From the NCBI GenBank assembly GCA_038238015.1, contig JBBRYA010000006.1:28500-92499 (forward strand): a DNA stretch of 64,000 bases, given 5' to 3'. The notes under the pieces were generated by a model. It was not told the origin of the DNA, ran no database searches, and saw nothing but the letters and a program-made list of their open reading frames with translations. Below, piece after piece: positions 41,220-49,410 of the stretch. The position numbers and the translations under genes are program-made. This DNA comes from DASQFQ01 sp038238015. Its GTDB lineage: Bacteria > Actinomycetota > Thermoleophilia > Solirubrobacterales > Solirubrobacteraceae. Each line of letters begins with the position of its first letter. The first letter of the stretch is position 1.

Positions 41220-42044
41220 GTGATCGGCCTGCGCCCAGCCGGAAAAGCGGCCGTCGTCCTGGCGTACCTCCTGGTCGTCACGACCACCGGCGCGCGCGGG
41301 GTGACGGCCGGCGCCATCAGCCCTCCCCCCCGGGGCGCCGGCTTCAGCTACCAGATCGGAGGCGCGTTCGCTCCGGCCCCGGGCACCGCCATCGTCGACC
41401 GCGACCGACACGACCCGCCCGCACCCGGGGCGTACGGCATCTGCTACGTCAACGCCTTCCAGGCGCAGCCCAACCAAATCGGTTGGTGGCGCCGCCACCA
41501 CGCCGCCCTGCTGCTGCGCCGCCACGGTCGCCCCGTCATCGACAGGAGCTGGCACGAGCAGCTGCTCGACACCTCGACGCCCCCCAAGCGCCGCGCCATC
41601 GCGGCCATCGAGGCGACGTGGGTGCGCGGATGCGCTCGCGACGGCTACCGCGCGGTGGAGCCCGACAACCTGGATTCCTGGCAGCGCTCGCGCGGCGCGC
41701 TGACCCGAACGGACAACCTAGGGCTGGCGCAGCTGCTCGTCGAGCGAGCGCACGGCGCCGGGCTGGCGATAGCCCAGAAGAACACCGTCGAGGTCGCGGG
41801 CGCCGCACGCCGGATGGGGTTCGACTTCGCGATCGCCGAAGAGTGCCAGCCCTACCATGAGTGCGATCGTTACCGGCGCGCCTACGGCGACCGCGTCATC
41901 GAGATCGAGTACCTAGACAACGGCGGGGAGGCGAGTTTCCAGCGCGCATGCCGCCTGCGAGGCGACCAGATCTCCCTCGTGCTCCGCGACCGCGACGTCA
42001 GGCCCTCCGGCCGCCCCGGGTTCCTCGAGCGCCGCTGCCGCTGA
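41220..42044 (+). CDS. Secreted GH114-type endo-alpha-1,4-polygalactosaminidase-like protein
   Basis: The 274-residue protein begins with a signal peptide (AAVVLAYLLVVTTTGARG) and contains the GH114 pattern GAYGICYVNAFQAQPN, RSWHEQLLDTST, YRAVEPDNLDSW with the catalytic-type Asp, AGLAIAQKNTVEVAG and FAIAEECQPYHECD. GH114 enzymes cut galactosaminogalactan-like polymers. GTG start; no clear ribosome-binding site, 47 bp after the DUF899 stop. Acting on biofilm or cell-surface aminosugar polymers is inferred. Confidence 0.75.
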   Translation: MIGLRPAGKAAVVLAYLLVVTTTGARGVTAGAISPPPRGAGFSYQIGGAFAPAPGTAIVDRDRHDPPAPGAYGICYVNAFQAQPNQIGWWRRHHAALLLRRHGRPVIDRSWHEQLLDTSTPPKRRAIAAIEATWVRGCARDGYRAVEPDNLDSWQRSRGALTRTDNLGLAQLLVERAHGAGLAIAQKNTVEVAGAARRMGFDFAIAEECQPYHECDRYRRAYGDRVIEIEYLDNGGEASFQRACRLRGDQISLVLRDRDVRPSGRPGFLERRCR

Positions 42045-42216
42045 CCGCGGCGCGCAACTCCGCACGACCCGACTCGTCGGCCCATCGGCCCACTGCACCA
42101 GGGTCCCGCCGCGACCGCGCCCTGTCAGGTTGGCCGGCGCCACACGCGACCCTCCGGCGCCGAGCGGCTCGCCACCTTGGGCAGGGCCGACCGCCCGGCA
42201 GCCGCGGGTAGCGGTG

Positions 42217-42705
42217 TCACAGCGACACGGTGATCGCGGTCCGGCCGCCGGCCGCCTCTTTGGCTGTCACGGTTCCGTGCGCATTGGCGTAGGAGCCGGT
42301 CCCGCCGGTGACGGCGAAGACGGTGGTGGGGGTGTCGGCGACGGTGTTGTAGCCGCTGAAGGTGATCTGGCCGGCCCGGAGGACGAGCGCTCCCTGGCAT
42401 AGCGAGCCGCCCCTGCGCCCGGGTTGGGTGGTGGTGCAGATCAGGTTGGCCTTTCCGATGGTCTTGGCGCCCTCGAGCAGCTTGCCGCCGATCGCGAAGG
42501 CGTCGCCTTGCGTGAACGGTTTGCCGGGGCCGCCCTTGGGTGCGATATCGATGAACTTGAAGGCCTGGTCGACCTGGGTGACCTGGATGGTGGTCGGGGC
42601 GGTTTGCCCGTCGGCGGTGACCGCGACGACGGATGCCGCGGCGGCCATGACGGCAGCGGCGGCGGCGATGCGTGAGATCCGGCGATGAATGAGCATGGGC
42701 TTCAC
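42217..42705 (-). CDS. Secreted allene-oxide-cyclase-barrel/dirigent-like protein
   Basis: The 162-residue product has a signal peptide (RISRIAAAAAVMAAAASV), then a beta-rich domain ending VFAVTGGTGSYANAHGTVTA. The TGGTGxYxxAxG motif and the FTQGDAFAIGGKL strand are hallmarks of the small eight-stranded barrel shared by allene oxide cyclases and dirigent proteins. Bacterial members are of unknown role. No catalytic residue can be assigned. It converges on the GH114 gene across 172 bp in which I see only GC-rich sequence with a weak GGCGCC/GGCGCC repeat. Confidence 0.55.
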   Translation of the reverse strand: MKPMLIHRRISRIAAAAAVMAAAASVVAVTADGQTAPTTIQVTQVDQAFKFIDIAPKGGPGKPFTQGDAFAIGGKLLEGAKTIGKANLICTTTQPGRRGGSLCQGALVLRAGQITFSGYNTVADTPTTVFAVTGGTGSYANAHGTVTAKEAAGGRTAITVSL

Positions 42706-42826
42706 GGTGGCGGCAGCGCGGGCGCGTGTCTTCGCACGGCGGTCTTGACGTGCGTCATCCTCAAGTCGCGACCGGCTGATCCCGTGGTCTGATGCCCGCA
42801 GCGGATATGCGCTCTAGGCTGCGCCG

Positions 42827-43969
42827 ATGACGGCTCTGCGGCTGCGCCCACGGCTGAACTGGCTTGAGTGGGTGGCCGCGGGCGCCGTGCTGCTGGTCGG
42901 GCTGCTGGAGGTCTTCGGACAGGTGGCCGGCGAGCATTGGGACGCGCCGCGGCCTGTCTCGGCAGCGTTTGTCGTGGCGATCTCGCTCGCTCTTGCGATG
43001 ACGCGCCGCCATCCGCTCGCGTCGGTGCTCGCGGCGGCGCTGCCGTTCGCGGCCTACAACGCGATCTGGAGTCAGCCGGCGTCGTCGGCTGCGGTGTTCA
43101 TGCTGATCCTTATGGGTTTCGGGTGGGGGCGCTACCGCGGGCCTGGCGAGCGGCTGCTGATCCCGGCGATGGCGAGCGTGATCCTGGCCGGTGGTCTGCG
43201 GGGGGATGACCCGAAGACGGACCTGATCTTCGTGCTCGGGATGACGCTCGCCCCGTTCGCCGGCGGCCGGCTGGTGGCCAACTATCAGCGGCTCTCACAG
43301 CAGCTGCGGGCCCAGCAGGCGCTGGTCGCCCGCGTTGCGGTGATCGACGAGCGCACGCGGATCGCGCGTGAGCTTCATGACGTCGTCGCCCACGCGGTGT
43401 CGGTCATGGTCATCCAGTCCGTCGCCGGCCGCACGCTGCTGCATCGCGACCCCGACCGGGCACAGGAGGCCCTGCAGGTGGTCGAGGCGACCGGCAAGGA
43501 CGCGTTGGCTGAGCTGAGGCGCCTGCTCGGGATGCTGCGCACGGACGAGGACGACGCGCCGGTTGGGGTGCAGCCCCAGCCCGGGCTCGGCGACCTTCAC
43601 CGGCTGTTTGAGAGCGTCGGTGAAAGCGGCGTCCAGGTCAACCTGGAACTCGTCGGCGGCGGCACGTTGACCCCGGGAATGGATCTCGCTGCCTACCGCA
43701 TCGTGCAGGAGGCGCTTACCAACGTGCTCCGCCACGCGGGCACCGATCAGGCCACCGTCCGGGTCACGCACGAGCCGCGCACGGTCACGCTGGAGATCAC
43801 GGACGACGGCAACGGCGCTGGCGAGCACCGGAGCGGGGTTGGCGGCGGCCACGGCCTTCCCGGGATGCGCGAGCGCGCCGCGCTCTACGGCGGCGAGCTG
43901 CAGGCAGGCCCGCGCCGGGGCGGCGGCTACGCGGTACGGGCACGCCTCCCCGTGGATGCCGCAGCCTGA
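42827..43969 (+). CDS. NarL/DesK-type sensor histidine kinase
   Basis: The 380-residue protein has about five hydrophobic segments in residues 15-150, a HisKA_3 dimerisation segment with RIARELHDVVAHAVSVMVIQ (His near 186), and a C-terminal ATPase domain with YRIVQEALTNVLRHAG, LEITDDGNGAG and GHGLPGMRERAALYGG. It autophosphorylates and passes phosphate to the response regulator, whose ATG overlaps its stop by one base (TGATG). The stimulus is unknown; there is no extracellular domain. Confidence 0.92.
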   Translation: MTALRLRPRLNWLEWVAAGAVLLVGLLEVFGQVAGEHWDAPRPVSAAFVVAISLALAMTRRHPLASVLAAALPFAAYNAIWSQPASSAAVFMLILMGFGWGRYRGPGERLLIPAMASVILAGGLRGDDPKTDLIFVLGMTLAPFAGGRLVANYQRLSQQLRAQQALVARVAVIDERTRIARELHDVVAHAVSVMVIQSVAGRTLLHRDPDRAQEALQVVEATGKDALAELRRLLGMLRTDEDDAPVGVQPQPGLGDLHRLFESVGESGVQVNLELVGGGTLTPGMDLAAYRIVQEALTNVLRHAGTDQATVRVTHEPRTVTLEITDDGNGAGEHRSGVGGGHGLPGMRERAALYGGELQAGPRRGGGYAVRARLPVDAAA

Positions 43970-44616
43970 TGAGCATCCGCGTTCTGATCGCCGACGACCA
44001 GGCGCTCGTGCGTACCGGCTTTCGGCTGATCCTCAACGCCGAGGACGACCTCGAGGTCGTCGGCGAAGCGCCCGACGGCGAGCATGCCGTCGCGCTCGCG
44101 CAGCGGGTTGAGCCCGATGTCTGCCTGATGGACGTGCGCATGCCGGGCATGGACGGCATCGCGGCCACCCGGCGCCTGATGCAGCTCCCATCCCCGCCGC
44201 GCGTGGTCATGCTCACCACGTTTGACCTTGACGAGTACGTCCTCGACGCCCTCCGCGCGGGGGCGAGCGGTTTTCTGCTCAAGGACGTCTCTGCCGGTGA
44301 CCTGGGAGCCGCGGTTCGGATCGTCGCCGGAGGTGATGCACTGCTCTCACCGCGCGTCACCCAACGGCTGCTGCAGCGCTTTGAACGCCTTCCGGGCGTC
44401 CCCAAGCCGCCACCCGGCTGGGACGAGCTGACCGAGCGCGAACGGGAGGTGTTCACGCTAGTCGCCGACGGGCGCTCGAACACCGAGATCGGCGCCACGC
44501 TGTGTCTCTCCGAGCCGACGATCAAGACCCACGTCGGCAAGCTGCTGCGCAAGCTCGACGCACGCGACCGCGTGCAGCTCGTCGTCCTCGCCTACCGGTG
44601 CGGACTCGCGCACTGA
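43969..44616 (+). CDS. NarL/FixJ-type response regulator
   Basis: The 215-residue protein has a complete receiver (IRVLIADDQALVRTGFRLIL; acceptor Asp in VCLMDVRMPGMDG; switch Thr in MLTTFD; Lys in LLKDVSAGDL) and a LuxR-type helix-turn-helix (LTEREREVFTLVADGRSNTE, SEPTIKTHVGKLLRKL). It is the partner of the upstream kinase. Targets cannot be assigned. Confidence 0.95.
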   Translation: MSIRVLIADDQALVRTGFRLILNAEDDLEVVGEAPDGEHAVALAQRVEPDVCLMDVRMPGMDGIAATRRLMQLPSPPRVVMLTTFDLDEYVLDALRAGASGFLLKDVSAGDLGAAVRIVAGGDALLSPRVTQRLLQRFERLPGVPKPPPGWDELTEREREVFTLVADGRSNTEIGATLCLSEPTIKTHVGKLLRKLDARDRVQLVVLAYRCGLAH

Positions 44617-45025
44617 GCCGAGGCGTTTCGCTTCTCGGCGGGTCCAGCGTGATCCCGGCGACCGGTCCGTTCTCGGCGCAGCGGAGGAACTCGAATGCTT
44701 GTGTAGAGGACCAGACTGGCGAGCACGTGGTGCATGTCGCGGCAGCTGCTCCGGTCGGCCGAGGACCTCGCACACGCCGCATCCGGCGGCGCACCCGACC
44801 AGGCGCGCCCCGGCCCAGGCACGTCCGCCCGGACCACCGCATTGCGATAGGCCGCTGGGCGCAGGCGACAGCCGCGCTGCTGCTCCATCGCGAGGGTCTC
44901 GGCTCGCTAGATATCGCCCCCCGACTCGAGATGTTGACCGACGCCGAACGGCAGCTCCTGGGCGAGTGGCTCGACCGCGGAATCGACGCCCTATAGGTGG
45001 TCCGCCTGCGCGTCGGTAGTCCCCG
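44617..45025. other. 409-bp stretch with at most a gene remnant
   Basis: No convincing complete gene lies here. The only suggestive piece is the plus-strand frame near 44845-44996, which reads IAIGRWAQATAALLLH and then LTDAERQLLGEWLDRGIDAL to a stop with codon-like third positions. It has no plausible start or upstream partner and may be the end of a decayed helical protein. I see no RNA gene, repeat or operator. Confidence 0.35.
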
Positions 45026-45723
45026 TCACAGCCCGAGGATCAAGTCGCGTACGGCACTTGGCTGAGAGAGGAACGGGTGGTGGCCGGCGTCGAGTTCTAC
45101 GACGCTGCCCGCCCGACCGGCGAACTCGCGTTGCAGGTCGGCGGGGGTGCCCTGGTCTTCGGCGCAGACGAGGTACGTCGAGGCGATGTGCTGCCAGGCC
45201 GCTGACCGCACCGGCTGCTCGAGGACCGCCAGGCTCTGCCGGGCCGTCTTGTTCATGGCCTCTCGCTGGATTTCCGCATCGCAGTCCTGCAGGAACGTCT
45301 CGGCCAAGGCGTCCGGTCGGACGGTGAACGTCCCGCCCGCGGGATCTATGTCGAGGAACGGGGCGGGCTCTTCACCGCCGAACGAGGACAGGCTCTGCCC
45401 GACCTTGGGCAGATAGCTGGACACGAGCAACAGATGGCGCACGGAGCCGACGCCCGCCGCTGCCTCGGCGACGACGATCCCGCCGTAGCTATGCGCAACC
45501 ACGACGGTCGGCTCGTCGCTCGCGGTCAATACCTGCCGAACGGCAGCGACATCGTCGGCCAGCCCAGGTCCTTCTGCGCCGATCGACTCACCCATCTCAC
45601 CGCAGCTCGGAAGGGCAGGCACCTCGCTGGCACGCCCCGCTCGGCCAGCAGCTCACCGGTTCGGTGCCACCACCACGATCCGTCCTTGACGCATGCCCCG
45701 TGCACGAAAACGACCCTCACCAT
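45026..45723 (-). pseudogene. Frameshifted alpha/beta hydrolase
   Basis: The first part reads MVRVVFVHGACVKDGSWWWH then RTGELLAERGVPA; the frame is then lost near 45616-45622 and continues in the next frame as VPALPSCGEMGESIG, with VVVAHSYGGIVVAEAA (nucleophile Ser), LVCAEDQGTP (acid) and LDAGHHPFLSQP (His). A single missing base restores one hydrolase of about 230 residues of the EstC/RsbQ-like type. All catalytic residues survive, so the damage is recent or a sequencing error. Confidence 0.7.
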
Positions 45724-45797
45724 GACCTCCTCGTCTGGTTTCGATCCGCCGGCAGGCGCGAGAGGATTCGCACCTTCGACCTTCGTTCCCCGGGGCG

Positions 45798-46256
45798 CTA
45801 CTCAGCCCACCAGTCCCGCTGACCCTCCACGTCTACCCGCGGATTCTCGCCGAGGTTGGGCGCACCGAAGACGAGGATCTCGAGGCCGTCGGGCCCGCCT
45901 TCGTAGCATCGCCACGTACCGGGCGGTACACGCACCACGTCCCACTCCTTCACCTCGACGAGCTCGTCGTCGAGCTTCATCCGCCCGCTGCCGCGCACGA
46001 CCACGTACACCTCCTCTTGCTCCTTATGCGTGTGGCCATAAGGGAAGCGAGAGTCGGGCGGGACGCGCTGATAGCTGAGGCCGGACTGCTCGAGCTCGAG
46101 CGCCTTGGTTGCGAGGCGGAACTCCAGGTCCGGCGCGCCGTCGAAGTTGGACCCGACATCGTCGAGGTCCTCCTTGAGGTTCCTGACCGTGAACGACACG
46201 GGCGCGGCCCTACCGCTCAAATCGATACGGACCCCGTGACCAGTGACGGTCTGCAC
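45798..46256 (-). CDS. Cupin-domain protein
   Basis: The 152-residue protein has one cupin barrel: YQRVPPDSRFPYGHTHKEQE with the first His/Glu motif, VYVVVRGSGRMKL, VVRVPPGTWRCYEGG and a second, less typical metal-motif region. It might be a metal-binding isomerase/dioxygenase-like or sensor cupin. The start is the GTG with GGAGG 8 nt before it; the GTG three codons upstream abuts that site. Confidence 0.75.
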   Translation of the reverse strand: MQTVTGHGVRIDLSGRAAPVSFTVRNLKEDLDDVGSNFDGAPDLEFRLATKALELEQSGLSYQRVPPDSRFPYGHTHKEQEEVYVVVRGSGRMKLDDELVEVKEWDVVRVPPGTWRCYEGGPDGLEILVFGAPNLGENPRVDVEGQRDWWAE

Positions 46257-46385
46257 GGAGGTCACCTCCTCGCCGCGGTGGGTGTCGTGATCGTGGTCGT
46301 GGGCTTCGTGCAGTAGGAGCTCAGCCGGCTATCGCGGGCGTGGCGGGTTGCGGCCTCCGAAGTCCTGCATGAAGATGCCTGCAGC

Positions 46386-49025
46386 ATGCGGGGGCCAGCG
46401 TCGACGACCAGCGCGCCAGCAGCGGCCGAGGACCACCTCCTCGAGCGCGGCGACGAGCTGCGCGAGCTGGACGAGCTCATGGCGAAGGTCCGGTCGGGTG
46501 CCGGTGGCCGTCTGGCGCTGATCTCGGGCGAGGCGGGCATCGGCAAGTCCGCGCTCGTACGCGCCTTCTGCGCGCGACATTCCGACGTCCGGGTCCTCTG
46601 GGGCGGATGTGACGCGCTCGCCACGCCCCGTGCTCTGGGCCCCTTCGTCGACATCGCCGGGGCGGGCGGCGGAACGCTCGCCACCACGGTCGGCGCGGGG
46701 GCCACTCCGGGGGCTGTGGCCCAGGCGCTGACCGACGACATCCACAGCGATCGGACCGTCGTCGTGCTCGAGGACCTCCACTGGGCCGACGATGCGACGC
46801 TCGACGTCCTGCGCCTGCTGGCCCGCAGGATCGAGACGATCCGGATGCTTCTGCTCGTCACCCACCGCGACGACGAGCTGCACCGTCTGCACCCGCTCCA
46901 GGTCACGCTCGGGGACCTGCCGGTGCGTGCGGTCCACCGCTTCCGCCTCGCCCCGCTCACGCTCGCCGCGGTGCAGGAGCTGACGGCCGCAAGCTCGATC
47001 GACGGGCACGAGCTGCACCACGGAACCGCCGGCAACCCGTTCTTCGTCACCGAGGTGCTCGCCTCCGGTGACGCCGCGGTCCCGGCCGCCGTCCGCGACG
47101 CCGTGCTCGCGCGCGCGGCGCGACTCGATGCCGACGCGCGAGAGGTCCTCGACGCGGTGGCGATCGAGCCCGAGGGCACGGAGCTGTGGCTGCTGGAAGC
47201 GCTCGTCAACGGCCCGGAGGAGGGCCTCGACGTCTGCCTCTCGGCGGGAATGCTGCGCTCCGAGAGCCACGCCGTCCGGTTCCGCCACGAGATCGCTCGC
47301 ACCGCGATCGAGCAGGCACTCGCACCGCACCGTCGGCTGCTGCTGCACCGGCGAGCGCTCGGCGCGCTGACGGCGGCGGTCGGCCGGCGACCTGATCCCG
47401 CCCGGATCGCGTTCCACGCCGAGGCCGCCGACGACGGCGACGCCGTGCTGCGCTTTGCGTCCGCGGCCGGTGAACGGGCCGCCGCACTCGGCGCGCATCG
47501 TGAGGCGGCCGCCCAGTTCGGGCGGGCGTTGCGCTTTGCCGAGCGCCTGGATCCTGCAGCTCGGGCACAGCTACTGGAGCGGCGGTCCTTCGAGTGCTAC
47601 CTCACCGACGACGTGCGCGGCGCGATCTCGGCGCGATCTGCAGCGATCGCCGAGCACCGCAGCACGCAGAACCGCCGTGGCGAAGGTGACGCGCACCGTT
47701 GGCTCTCCCGGTTGGCCTGGTTCTCCGGCGACAACGACCGTGCCGAGGCCGAGGCGGTGGTGGCCATCGAGCTGCTCGAGCCACTCGGCCCCAGCCGCGA
47801 GCTCGCCATGGCCTACAGCAACATGTCGCAGCTGGGGATGCTGTCCAGCGACGCCGAGCGCACCACGACGTGGGGCGGGCGTGCGATCGCCCTGGCCGAA
47901 GCTCTCGACGAGCGCGAGATCCTCGCGCACGCGCTCAACAACGTCGGCAGCATCGAGCTGATGGACGGCCATCCGGACGGCGCGGCGAAGCTCGAGCGCA
48001 GCCTGAAGCTGGCGCTGGCCGACAACCTCGAGGAGCACGTCGCCCGCGCATACACCAACATCGGCTGCTCGCTCGCGGACCTGCACGACCATCCTGGCGC
48101 GGAGCGCTGGCTCGACGACGGGATCGCCTACTGCCGCGAGCGCGACCTCGACTCCTGGTGGTTCTACATGACGGGCTACCGCGCTCGCGTACGTGAGCGC
48201 GTCGGGCGCTGGGACGCGGCGGTCGAGGACGCGGTCTTTGCCTGCGACAAGGACCTCGGCGCGCCGCAGGTCCTCCCTCTGGTCGTGCTCGCCGAGATCC
48301 GCGCGCGTCGCGGGGATCCCGATCCGTGGTCGCTGCTGGACGACGCGCGCGAGCTGGCCGCCAGCTCCGGCGAGCTGCAGCGCATCGGCCCGACCGCGAT
48401 CGCGCGCGCCGAGGCGCGCTGGCTGCAGGGCGACGTCGAGGCGATCGACGCCGAAACCGCCGACGCGCTGGCGCTCGCGATCCAGCGCAGGAGCGTGTGG
48501 AACACCGGCGCGCTCGCGGTGTGGCGCCGGCGCGCGGGCATCGTCGAAGCGCTCCAGGTCGCCGAGACGACGATCGCCGAGCCGTGGCGCCTCGAGCTCG
48601 ACGGCGAACCCACGCGGGCCGCCGAAGCCTGGGCTCAGCTCGGCTGTCGGTTCGAAGCCGCGCTCGCGCTCGCCCACAGCGCCCGAGAACAGGACCGCCG
48701 GCAGGCGCTGACCGAGCTGCAGGCGCTCGGCGCCAGGCCGGCTGCGGCCCGCGTGGCGCGCATGTTGCGGGCCGAGGGCGCCCGCAACGTCAGTCGCGGC
48801 CCGCGGGCCGCGACCAAGTCGAATCCGGCCGGCCTCACCGACCGTGAGCTCGAGGTCCTCGCCCTCGTGGCCCAGGGGCTGCGCAACACCGAGATCGCCG
48901 CGCAGCTCTTCCTGTCGCCGCGCACCGCCGGGCACCACGTGGCGGCGATCCTGCGCAAGCTCGACGCCCGGACCCGCGGCGAGGCGGCCGCTCAGGCCGT
49001 GCGCCTGGGCATCATCGAAAGATAG
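46386..49025 (+). CDS. MalT/LAL-type LuxR regulator with AAA ATPase and TPR-like repeats
   Basis: The 879-residue protein has a Walker A (GEAGIGKSALVRA, near 48), Walker B (VVVLEDLHWADDA), a helical middle with TPR-like segments (AYSNMSQLGML, HALNNVGSIEL, RAYTNIGCSLADL) and a C-terminal LuxR helix-turn-helix (LTDRELEVLALVAQGLRNTE, SPRTAGHHVAAILRKL). This is the LAL architecture of large ATP-binding LuxR activators. The ATP-bound, oligomeric form normally activates transcription on ligand signal. Neighbours downstream (DUF4242, glycine-rich secreted protein) may be targets. No ribosome-binding site was seen. Confidence 0.88.
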   Translation: MRGPASTTSAPAAAEDHLLERGDELRELDELMAKVRSGAGGRLALISGEAGIGKSALVRAFCARHSDVRVLWGGCDALATPRALGPFVDIAGAGGGTLATTVGAGATPGAVAQALTDDIHSDRTVVVLEDLHWADDATLDVLRLLARRIETIRMLLLVTHRDDELHRLHPLQVTLGDLPVRAVHRFRLAPLTLAAVQELTAASSIDGHELHHGTAGNPFFVTEVLASGDAAVPAAVRDAVLARAARLDADAREVLDAVAIEPEGTELWLLEALVNGPEEGLDVCLSAGMLRSESHAVRFRHEIARTAIEQALAPHRRLLLHRRALGALTAAVGRRPDPARIAFHAEAADDGDAVLRFASAAGERAAALGAHREAAAQFGRALRFAERLDPAARAQLLERRSFECYLTDDVRGAISARSAAIAEHRSTQNRRGEGDAHRWLSRLAWFSGDNDRAEAEAVVAIELLEPLGPSRELAMAYSNMSQLGMLSSDAERTTTWGGRAIALAEALDEREILAHALNNVGSIELMDGHPDGAAKLERSLKLALADNLEEHVARAYTNIGCSLADLHDHPGAERWLDDGIAYCRERDLDSWWFYMTGYRARVRERVGRWDAAVEDAVFACDKDLGAPQVLPLVVLAEIRARRGDPDPWSLLDDARELAASSGELQRIGPTAIARAEARWLQGDVEAIDAETADALALAIQRRSVWNTGALAVWRRRAGIVEALQVAETTIAEPWRLELDGEPTRAAEAWAQLGCRFEAALALAHSAREQDRRQALTELQALGARPAAARVARMLRAEGARNVSRGPRAATKSNPAGLTDRELEVLALVAQGLRNTEIAAQLFLSPRTAGHHVAAILRKLDARTRGEAAAQAVRLGIIER

Positions 49026-49101
49026 GTCGTTGGACCGATGTTACGGCCGCGGTCGCGACATACCTTCGTCGAACTGTGAACCGACGGAGGGGGAACGACT
49101 C

Positions 49102-49398
49102 ATGAACCTGTACGCCATTCTGCGCCGCAACGGCTGGAGCTCGACCGACGAGCTGCAGGAGGCTGCCGCCCGATCGACCCGCGTCGGCAACGAGGAAATG
49201 CCCGACGACATCCGCTGGATCCGCAGCTACGTGCTCGACGAGGGCAACGGCGCGATCGGCACCGTCTGCATCTACGAGGCGAGCAGCCCCGAGGCGATCC
49301 GCGACCACGCGTCGCGCGCCGACCTTCCGGTCGACGAGATCGTCGCGATCGCCGACACCGTCGTCGTGCGCCCCGACCCTACCCCCAGCGCGGCGTAG
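49102..49398 (+). CDS. DUF4242 family small protein
   Basis: The 98-residue protein reads MNLYAILRRNGWSSTDELQE, IRWIRSYVLDEGNGAIGTVC, IYEASSPEAIRDHASRADLP and VDEIVAIADTVVVRPDP, the typical DUF4242 pattern of small ferredoxin-like-fold proteins. An excellent purine-rich ribosome-binding site (GGAGGGGG) lies before the ATG. It sits 76 bp after the LuxR regulator, suggesting control by it. Function is unknown. Confidence 0.85.
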   Translation: MNLYAILRRNGWSSTDELQEAAARSTRVGNEEMPDDIRWIRSYVLDEGNGAIGTVCIYEASSPEAIRDHASRADLPVDEIVAIADTVVVRPDPTPSAA

Positions 49399-49410
49399 TT
49401 CGCGATCGCG

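Noticed and set aside
46329..46370. 13-codon minus-strand frame MQDFGGRNPPRPR before the LuxR regulator
   Set aside because: Too short and without a ribosome-binding site or family to support it.
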